The notes under the pieces: generated by a model
What the model was told of the DNA's origin: nothing
Databases searched by the model: none
The model's input: only the letters and a program-made list of their open reading frames with translations
NCBI GenBank assembly: GCA_964634615.1
Contig: CAZWLQ010000025.1
Coordinates: 1-9,469, forward strand
Reading direction: 5' to 3'
From: EsbW-18 sp964634615
GTDB lineage: Bacteria > Patescibacteriota > Minisyncoccia > Phycocordibacterales > EsbW-18
Length of the DNA: 9,469 bases
In this document: positions 6,201 to 9,469 of the stretch, in pieces
How positions within the stretch are numbered: the first letter of the stretch is position 1
Layout of the letters: every line of letters starts with the position of its first letter
Position numbers and translations under genes: made by a program

Positions 6201-6824
6201 ATGAAGACGATTCGTATAGGCGATACAGGAAGCGTCGAGGAAGCAATTCAGACCCTACACCAGGGCGGAATTATCGTCTATCCCACCGACACTATTTATG
6301 GTATTGGGGCTGATCCTTTGAACGAAGAAGCAATTAAAAAAGTGTTTTCTACGAAAGCCCGTGACGGGGGAAGAGCATTATCGGTTATCGCTTCTGATCG
6401 CACCCAAGCGGAGTCTTATGGTGTATTTACAAGAGATGCACAAAAACTCGCTGATGCGTTCTGGCCCGGGGGACTTACGCTTGTGGTGTCGGCGCGAGAC
6501 AAGGAACTTTCCCAAAAAATTCATGCGGGAGATACAGTTGGCATTCGCATTCCCAATAACGAGTGGTGCAGAGAAGTGGTGAAGCGCTTTGGCCGTCCAA
6601 TCGTGAGCACAAGTGCCAATCCCGGAGGAAAAGCAACCGAGCACACGATTGAAGCAATTAAACATTCACTCGATGCAAATGCATCGTATGTTGATCTTTG
6701 GATTGATGGCGGAGAGATCAACAATGACACCCCATCAACCGTTGTGTGGTGTGCGGACGAGAAAACAGAGATCCTTCGCGAAGGCGCGATATCTAGAGAT
6801 GCAATCGAAAAAGTGTTACAATAG
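6201..6824 (+). CDS. tsaC: threonylcarbamoyl-AMP synthase (TsaC/Sua5/YrdC)
   Basis: TsaC makes threonylcarbamoyl-AMP from L-threonine, bicarbonate and ATP, the first step of t6A synthesis; TsaD (1252-2451) then uses it. The 207-residue protein is a lone YrdC domain without the C-terminal Sua5 domain. Visible family motifs are YPTDTIYGIGAD (27-38), KARDGGRALSV (52-62, with the Lys-x-Arg site), FWPGGLTLVV (87-96), GIRIPNN (114-120), STSANPGG (136-143), PSTVV (178-182) and REGA (193-196). ATG 6201 starts at the usual N-terminal position. No clear ribosome-binding site precedes it; a possible extended -10 TGG CAAAAT ends at 6190, which would give a very short leader. It is divergent from tRNA-Glu and followed by the tRNA-Ser cluster, whose promoter overlaps its last codons. 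Confidence 0.96.
   Translation: MKTIRIGDTGSVEEAIQTLHQGGIIVYPTDTIYGIGADPLNEEAIKKVFSTKARDGGRALSVIASDRTQAESYGVFTRDAQKLADAFWPGGLTLVVSARDKELSQKIHAGDTVGIRIPNNEWCREVVKRFGRPIVSTSANPGGKATEHTIEAIKHSLDANASYVDLWIDGGEINNDTPSTVVWCADEKTEILREGAISRDAIEKVLQ
6814..6822 (+). promoter_or_regulatory. extended -10 promoter (TGTTACAAT) of the tRNA-Ser cluster
   Basis: TGT TACAAT overlaps the last codons of tsaC. A start near 6829 would be about 13 bases before the tRNA-Ser 5' remnant at 6842, the distance expected for a tRNA gene. This suggests the remnant occupies the original place of the tRNA. No clear -35. Confidence 0.45.
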
Positions 6825-6841
6825 GCCAGTTTTAAGGCAAT

Positions 6842-6895
6842 GGAGAGGTGGCTGACCATCGCGTAGCGAGGCCCCGCTCCGCGGGGGTGGTTGAA
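6842..6895 (+). pseudogene. tRNA-Ser 5'-end remnant split by a hairpin insertion
   Basis: GGAGAGGTGGCTGA (6842-6855) and GTGGTTGAA (6887-6895) join to give the first 23 bases of the intact tRNA-Ser at 7139 without a mismatch. Between them lie 31 extra bases (6856-6886). The rest of the tRNA is absent: after GTTGAA come two bases and then the GIY-YIG start codon. It cannot make a tRNA. Confidence 0.85.
6856..6886 (+). repeat. 31-bp double-hairpin insertion in the D-arm of the tRNA-Ser remnant
   Basis: The insert contains TCGC-GTA-GCGA (6859-6869) followed by CCCCGC-TCC-GCGGGG (6872-6886), both perfect hairpins. It splits the remnant between GGCTGA and GTGGTTGAA, leaving tRNA bases intact on both sides, so it looks like a precise small-element insertion, not decay. 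Confidence 0.6.
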
Positions 6896-6897
6896 AT

Positions 6898-7152
6898 ATG
6901 TTTTTCGTTTATATTTTACAAAGCGAGAAAACAGGAAGGTACTATATCGGTTATACCCGCAATGTTCAGGAACGCCTCGCAAGACACAATAAGGGTGGGG
7001 TCCCTTCGACAAAGCACGGAAGTCCTTGGAGAGTAATAATGGTTGAAGAGTTTGGTTCAAAAAACGAAGCTATACTACGGGAACGAGAGGTAAAAGCGTA
7101 TAAGAGTGGAATTAAGTTTAAGAAGTTGATCGACCACTGGAGAGGTGGCTGA
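6898..7152 (+). CDS. small GIY-YIG domain nuclease ending inside tRNA-Ser
   Basis: This 84-residue protein is one GIY-YIG domain of the short UPF0213/YhbQ-like type: FFVYIL (2-7), YYIGYT (15-20), the Arg helix VQERLARHNKG (23-33), and a conserved Glu-rich end NEAILREREVKAYKS (55-69). Such domains cut DNA one strand at a time; family members include homing endonucleases and UvrC, but the short type has no settled function. Its last four codons and TGA (Trp-Arg-Gly-Gly-stop) are the first bases of the tRNA-Ser gene, a 14-base overlap. A 15-base direct repeat (6841-6855 and 7138-7152) brackets the gene. The start at 6898 follows the tRNA remnant by two bases; GGGGGTGG upstream may serve as a weak ribosome-binding site. 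A tRNA-targeting mobile nuclease is an inference. Confidence 0.88.
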   Translation: MFFVYILQSEKTGRYYIGYTRNVQERLARHNKGGVPSTKHGSPWRVIMVEEFGSKNEAILREREVKAYKSGIKFKKLIDHWRGG

Positions 7153-7225
7153 GTGGTTGAAGGCACTGGTTTCGAAAACCAGCATCCGGGAAACTGGATC
7201 GAGGGTTCAAATCCCTCCCTCTCCG
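7139..7225 (+). tRNA. tRNA-Ser (anticodon CGA), CCA not encoded
   Basis: It is a complete class II tRNA: acceptor GGAGAGG with CCTCTCC (7218-7224), anticodon stem CTGGT/ACCAG around TTCGAAA (anticodon CGA at 7173-7175), a long variable arm closed by ATCC/GGAT, T arm GAGGG-TTCAAAT-CCCTC, discriminator G. It reads UCG. The next bases are CAA, so CCA must be added by enzyme, unlike Glu and Val here. It overlaps the GIY-YIG stop and is flanked by partial copies of itself. Confidence 0.96.
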
Positions 7226-7276
7226 CAATGATCTACGAGAATACCGAAGGTGTTCGAGTGGGTTATCAGTGCGTGT

Positions 7277-7424
7277 AGAGGAAGGGTTTAAAACGGCGGA
7301 GGCGGTACACAAGGCGAGCGGAGCGAGTGCTTGTCGCCGAGCCGCGTCCAGGGAATCTTATGAGCAAGTCGAATTAGATATCCCGGGACAAATCCCTGCC
7401 TGCCGGCAGGCCTCCCTCTCCGCA
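7277..7424 (+). pseudogene. tRNA-Ser 3'-end remnant with T-loop element and palindrome
   Basis: At the right edge, CAAATCCCT (7389-7397) and CCCTCTCCGCA (7414-7424) reproduce the last 20 bases of tRNA-Ser plus CA, interrupted only by 16 bases of palindromic DNA. At the left edge, GAGGAAGGGTTTAAAA (7277-7292) resembles the 5' T arm and T loop (GAGGGTTCAAAT), though weakly. Between them is a GC-rich block containing GAGGCGGTACACA and AGGCGAGCGGAGCGAG. The 214 bases between tRNA-Ser and the next gene hold no other feature I can see. The right edge is clear; the left edge is tentative. Confidence 0.6.
7395..7410 (+). repeat. CCTGCCTGCCGGCAGG palindromic insertion
   Basis: Removing these 16 bases restores the exact tRNA-Ser 3' end. 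They are the first 16 bases of the 20-base palindrome found at 8175-8194 and, with one change, at 8302-8321. Confidence 0.75.
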
Positions 7425-7439
7425 GTATCATAAAAAACT

Positions 7440-7820
7440 ATGAGCATCGAACAAGAACCACCAATTGAAACGAGATGGGATACGTTGCAACAAGAGGCCG
7501 AGAGTCTTTGTCAAACGCTCGAAGGAATGTTTGCCGACTATACAAGTGGAAGCGCACAACATATTCTTCGAAACCTCGCTACCGGTCTTGCAATACGAAC
7601 CATGAAACCCAGGACGCCCGAGGAAACCACGCTCTTTTCGGAGCATCTTGAGAAAAGCATTGCGTTCGGAAAAAAATACCTCTCCTTACTCGAAACTTTT
7701 CCACAATTCAAAGAGGGCGAAATGCGAGAAGGACAAGGAGCGTTCGGCGATTTAAACCGTGAGATGGCACCTCGTGAGCTTATCGATGCCTACGAAAGGA
7801 GACTCCGGGGAGGAGAATAG
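7440..7820 (+). CDS. hypothetical protein, 126 aa
   Basis: I do not recognise this protein. It is charged, probably mostly alpha-helical and soluble, with no signal or membrane segment; the end (RELIDAYERRLRGGE) is a likely helix. One Cys at residue 24 shows no metal-binding pattern. It begins 15 bases after the tRNA-Ser remnant. TATCAT (7426-7431) is eight bases before the ATG, the same arrangement as at the CAP gene, and there is no ribosome-binding site, so a near-leaderless transcript is likely. Codon use agrees with neighbours. The next gene starts 64 bases after its stop, possibly from its own promoter. Confidence 0.7.
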   Translation: MSIEQEPPIETRWDTLQQEAESLCQTLEGMFADYTSGSAQHILRNLATGLAIRTMKPRTPEETTLFSEHLEKSIAFGKKYLSLLETFPQFKEGEMREGQGAFGDLNREMAPRELIDAYERRLRGGE

Positions 7821-7845
7821 ATGGCTCGGTTTCCTTGATAAACAT

Positions 7846-7853
7846 GCTATTCT
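7846..7853 (+). promoter_or_regulatory. possible extended -10 (TGCTATTCT) of the small membrane protein gene
   Basis: TGC TATTCT begins at 7845 and lies about 31 bases before the ATG at 7885; TTGATA (7835-7840) is too close to serve as its -35. Evidence is limited to this one element. Confidence 0.3.
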
Positions 7854-7884
7854 TACAACATCATTAGCAGTGTTAAAAATCACC

Positions 7885-8160
7885 ATGGAACCACAGCCAA
7901 ACAAGTACAAGACAACAGTCATATGGATTCTTGCGATTGTCGTCATCGCGCTCATCATTATGTTTGCGATGAAGAGTCGCGAAACGGTGAGCGATACTTT
8001 GCAGGGACTTAACGACAAGGTGCAGGAGTGTCGCATGCGTTTGACAACCTGGAACGAGACGTACCCACAAGGTACGACCACTCCTCAATCGCAGACGGAA
8101 CTCGATGCAATTCTCGAGGACTGCTCGGACGTGATTGAAGACGCGTCGGAAGAACTCTAA
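7885..8160 (+). CDS. small single-pass membrane protein, 91 aa
   Basis: A short cytoplasmic Lys-containing head (MEPQPNKYK) is followed by one strong membrane helix at about 11-29 (TVIWILAIVVIALIIMFAM) and an acidic tail of about 60 residues with two Cys (49 and 80) and a Thr/Pro/Gln linker (about 61-71). By the positive-inside rule the basic residues on both sides give no clear orientation. The two Cys could form a disulfide if the tail is outside. I choose ATG 7885 because the hydrophobic helix follows directly; the longer open frame from 7759 runs through the previous gene. No family recognised. The gene ends just before a palindromic repeat and a terminator. Confidence 0.7.
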   Translation: MEPQPNKYKTTVIWILAIVVIALIIMFAMKSRETVSDTLQGLNDKVQECRMRLTTWNETYPQGTTTPQSQTELDAILEDCSDVIEDASEEL

Positions 8161-8174
8161 ACAACGCGGACAGA

Positions 8175-8194
8175 CCTGCCTGCCGGCAGGCAGG
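8175..8194 (+). repeat. CCTGCCTGCCGGCAGGCAGG perfect palindrome
   Basis: This 20-base perfect palindrome lies 14 bases after the stop of the 91-aa gene and is bracketed by similar sequences (CGCGGACAGA at 8165-8174; CAGACAGACGCGGA to the right), which may be remains of the disrupted site. Related copies at 7395 and 8302 sit inside tRNA remnants. Confidence 0.8.
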
Positions 8195-8210
8195 CGCAGA
8201 CAGACGCGGA

Positions 8211-8249
8211 AATATAGCTCTGCCATTACTCTTGGTAGGGCTATATTTT
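8211..8249 (+). terminator. intrinsic terminator after the small membrane protein gene
   Basis: AATATAGCTCTGCC (8211-8224) pairs with GGTAGGGCTATATT (8234-8247) over 14 bp with two G-T pairs and a 9-base loop, followed by TTTT. The tRNA-Val promoter starts 13 bases downstream. Confidence 0.75.
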
Positions 8250-8261
8250 ATGGAGGTTTTT

Positions 8262-8270
8262 TGGTATAGT
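8262..8270 (+). promoter_or_regulatory. extended -10 promoter (TGGTATAGT) of tRNA-Val
   Basis: TGG TATAGT gives a predicted start near 8277, 16 bases before the tRNA-Val 5' remnant and about 87 before the intact tRNA. As at tRNA-Ser, the promoter is at tRNA-like distance from the remnant, not from the intact gene. Confidence 0.5.
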
Positions 8271-8292
8271 AACCAACGTCTTGAAGAGCAAG

Positions 8293-8330
8293 GGGCGATT
8301 ACCTGCCTACCGGCAGGCAGGGCTCAGCGG
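8293..8330 (+). pseudogene. tRNA-Val 5'-end remnant split by a palindrome
   Basis: GGGCGATTA (8293-8301) and GCTCAGC (8322-8328) join to the first 16 bases of the intact tRNA-Val without mismatch; GG follows and then similarity fades (ATATAGAG could echo GGTTAGAG). The 20-base palindrome at 8302-8321 sits exactly between them. No anticodon or T arm remains. Confidence 0.8.
8302..8321 (+). repeat. CCTGCCTACCGGCAGGCAGG, variant palindrome in the tRNA-Val remnant
   Basis: It differs from the copy at 8175-8194 at one base (A for G). Its removal restores contiguous tRNA-Val sequence. Confidence 0.8.
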
Positions 8331-8363
8331 GATATAGAGTGGGACAAGATTAGTTAGAAAATT

Positions 8364-8440
8364 GGGCGATTAGCTCAGCTGGTTAGAGCACTTGCATGAC
8401 ATGCAAGGGGTCACAGGTTCGAATCCTGTATCGCCCACCA
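8364..8440 (+). tRNA. tRNA-Val (anticodon GAC), CCA encoded
   Basis: It is a complete cloverleaf: acceptor GGGCGAT with ATCGCCC, D arm GCTC...GAGC, anticodon stem CTTGC/GCAAG around ATGACAT (anticodon GAC), T arm ACAGG-TTCGAAT-CCTGT, discriminator A and CCA at 8438-8440. It reads GUC and GUU. A terminator starts four bases later. Both ends of the gene are duplicated in interrupted form on either side. Confidence 0.97.
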
Positions 8441-8443
8441 TAT

Positions 8444-8476
8444 AAAAACCGTGCGCCGTTTTGGCGTGCGGTTTTT
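8444..8476 (+). terminator. intrinsic terminator of tRNA-Val
   Basis: AAAAACCGTGCGCC (8444-8457) pairs with GGCGTGCGGTTTTT (8463-8476), 14 bp including two G-T pairs, loop GTTTT, ending in five T. Confidence 0.88.
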
Positions 8477-8486
8477 GTATTATGCT

Positions 8487-8632
8487 GGGCGATAGTGACT
8501 GAACTGCTTCAGTCACGGCAGGATCGAACGCCGGAACCATGTTTCGAAAGCTTTCGAAACAGGTGAGGCGGTGCCCAGCCCGAGGCGAGCGACGGCGAGC
8601 CAAGAGGCGCGGGAGAATCCTGTATCGCCCAC
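8487..8632 (+). pseudogene. expanded, hairpin-filled tRNA-Val-like copy
   Basis: The 5' edge GGGCGATAG (8487-8495) and the 3' edge GAATCCTGTATCGCCCAC (8615-8632, 18 bases identical to the intact gene) can still pair as the full 7-bp tRNA-Val acceptor stem, and ACAGG (8559-8563) can still pair with CCTGT (8619-8623) as the T stem. Everything between is replaced or expanded: a perfect 9-bp hairpin in the D-arm place (8495-8516), CGGC/GCCG (8516-8533), a 20-base palindrome GTTTCGAAAGCTTTCGAAAC in the anticodon place (8541-8560) and a GC-rich element in the T loop (8565-8614). It cannot be a functional tRNA; it may be a stable RNA or an element remnant. It follows the tRNA-Val terminator, and I see no promoter of its own. 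Confidence 0.65.
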
Positions 8633-8698
8633 AAAACAAAGAGCCGGAGGCATATGCTTTCAGTGATCCATCTTGACGGGTTGGTGTAATTATTTTGT

Positions 8699-8715
8699 AT
8701 ACATTCAAGATGTAT
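8699..8715 (+). promoter_or_regulatory. inverted repeat ATACAT-TCAAG-ATGTAT, operator candidate
   Basis: Perfect 6-bp arms flank five bases, abutting the -35 hexamer of the promoter at 8715-8742. A second complementary pair, CATCTTGA (8669-8676) and TCAAGATG (8705-8712), overlaps it. Confidence 0.4.
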
Positions 8716-8742
8716 TGATTGTAGAAAAATATACTATATACT
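8715..8742 (+). promoter_or_regulatory. promoter of the 177-aa gene
   Basis: TTGATT (8715-8720) and TATACT (8737-8742) are separated by 16 bases in an AT-rich stretch, giving a start near 8749 and a leader of about 27 bases without a clear ribosome-binding site. A weaker upstream candidate is TTGACG (8673-8678) with TATACA (8698-8703), spacer 19. Confidence 0.55.
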
Positions 8743-8775
8743 ACATTCATTACAAGCAGATAACTCCTAAACTGC

Positions 8776-9309
8776 ATGGATTCAGAAAAATCCGTTGACG
8801 TGAGCCTTACAGGTGCTGTCAACTTTACTTATAAGACGACTCTCCAGAGAGCCGCTCAGGTGATCGCCTTCCTTAGTCGCGAGGATGAAGAGGCAACTGT
8901 TGCCCCCACATTCGCACTGACAGGCGCGCAAGCCCCAAGTGGAAGCGGTAGAGAGGCCGGTTCCCCACTTGAGGCCATTCGACAGTCTGATGCTCGAACA
9001 TATCCTCAAAAGATTGCTGCTCTCGGTGAGTTCATCTTGAGACGTAATGGAGGAGAGACCTTCGACGGCAAAGAGGTGCTCGCCTTGCTGCGTCGAATGG
9101 GTGACCTTCCGCGGAACTATCATCGAGACGTGCGAAACGCAGACCTATTGGGATATATTTCGATAGAGCCGAATGGCGAGTACTTCCTGACGGATCTCGC
9201 AAGACAGGCAATCAAATCTCACTTTAGCGATGCGAGCTCCGCTTCGGGTTCCCCCAAGAAGAGGCGTACCAAGAAGAAAGTCGAGGGCGGAGGTGAGGAG
9301 AACCATTAG
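8776..9309 (+). CDS. hypothetical protein, 177 aa, winged-helix-like core
   Basis: I do not recognise the family with certainty. The N-terminal third (about 1-45) precedes an Ala/Gly/Ser/Pro-rich linker (about 46-68). Residues about 78-145 (IAALGEFILRRNGG... FDGKEVLALLRRMGDLPRNYHRDVRNADLLGYI... GEYFLTDLARQAI) have the helix-helix-helix-strand-strand rhythm of a winged-helix domain, with a hydrophobic wing ending in 'YFLTD'. The tail is low-complexity and basic (SPKKRRTKKKVEGG, about 158-171), suggesting nucleic-acid binding. Both points are inference from residue pattern. Transcription starts from the promoter at 8715-8742. The DUF2188-like gene follows 17 bases after the stop, so the two are probably one operon. 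Confidence 0.75.
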   Translation: MDSEKSVDVSLTGAVNFTYKTTLQRAAQVIAFLSREDEEATVAPTFALTGAQAPSGSGREAGSPLEAIRQSDARTYPQKIAALGEFILRRNGGETFDGKEVLALLRRMGDLPRNYHRDVRNADLLGYISIEPNGEYFLTDLARQAIKSHFSDASSASGSPKKRRTKKKVEGGGEENH

Positions 9310-9326
9310 TAGCTAACAATCAAGAT

Positions 9327-9469
9327 ATGGCACGACTATCTAAATTTACGCTCGAATTCAATGAGAGAAAGGATCGCTGGGATCTTAAGAACGATAAGAC
9401 GAATCGCACCGTTGAGAGCTTCGAGACAAAGACGGATGCAACCGCGAGAGGTGTTCTCAAGGAGGCGAT
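9327..9469 (+). CDS. DUF2188-like protein, 5' part
   Basis: Forty-seven codons are visible before the window ends. The product starts MARLSKFTLEFNERKDRWDL and continues with a TNRTVESFETKTDATARGVL segment. The pattern of two short strands around an Asp-Arg-Trp turn, followed by 'F.TK.DA...' and a helix, recalls DUF2188, a small domain of unknown function that uses the same 'trailing residues of a query repeated back' layout in many bacteria. There is no clear ribosome-binding site. It lies 17 bases after the 177-aa gene, probably in the same operon. The 3' end is outside the window. Confidence 0.7.
   Translation, partial: MARLSKFTLEFNERKDRWDLKNDKTNRTVESFETKTDATARGVLKEA

Noticed and set aside
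7118..7312. Minus-strand ORF of 64 aa containing GRDLNPRSSFPDAG
   Set aside because: It is the antisense reading of tRNA-Ser, not a protein.
7873..8226. Minus-strand ORF of 117 aa with RLPAGRQVCPR
   Set aside because: It lies antisense to the membrane-protein gene, and the motif is a translated GC palindrome.
7395..8321. CRISPR array from repeated palindromes
   Set aside because: There are only three copies at irregular distances, with no spacers of uniform size and no cas genes.
8370..8822. Minus-strand ORF of 150 aa containing GDTGFEPVTPCMSCK
   Set aside because: The segment is the antisense translation of tRNA-Val and its copy, a well-known annotation artefact.

Overview
The window looks like a bacterial chromosome segment from the Candidate Phyla Radiation (Patescibacteria, Parcubacteria-like). 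This is an inference from several signs: a membrane-anchored CAP-domain protein with an 'IPHEGNNNRPH' N-terminus, a TsaD with an internal insertion, a tiny single-domain GIY-YIG protein, GC-rich CCTGCCTGCCGGCAGGCAGG palindromes, compact gene spacing, and promoters lying only 6-8 bases before start codons. TGA is used as a stop (glycosyltransferase, GIY-YIG protein), so the genetic code appears standard. No gene here proves the lineage.

Left part (1-3181): the 3' end of an unidentified gene, then a three-helix membrane CAP/SCP protein on +. Convergent to it is the - strand pair ung-tsaD (uracil-DNA glycosylase; the t6A enzyme TsaD), read from an extended -10 so close to the ung ATG that the mRNA is probably leaderless.

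Middle (3153-4550): a strong + promoter whose spacer is a perfect palindrome, a ~190-nt structured RNA resembling 6S RNA or a riboswitch-type leader, a very strong terminator, a hairpin plus boxA-like leader, and a 335-aa protein I cannot assign, closed by its own terminator.

4589-6824: a PIG-L/LmbE deacetylase overlapping a GT-A glycosyltransferase by 8 bases, probably acting on one glycoconjugate; a bidirectional terminator; tRNA-Glu(TTC) on -; and tsaC/Sua5 on +. TsaC and TsaD supply two steps of the t6A tRNA modification pathway.

6814-8632 is the most unusual part. Intact tRNA-Ser(CGA) and tRNA-Val(GAC) genes are each flanked upstream by a copy of their own 5' end interrupted by a palindrome, and downstream by a copy of their own 3' end interrupted by palindromic, GC-rich material. 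A related GAGGCGGT... GGCGAGCG element sits downstream of both tRNAs. A GIY-YIG nuclease gene lies between the two tRNA-Ser 5' ends and takes its last codons and its stop from the tRNA. Two small hypothetical proteins sit between the two tRNA clusters. I read the whole as a tRNA-targeted family of small mobile palindromic elements, possibly with a homing-type nuclease.

Right end (8699-9469): a promoter with an adjacent inverted repeat drives a 177-aa protein with a predicted winged-helix-like core and a Lys/Arg-rich tail, followed by the start of a DUF2188-like gene.
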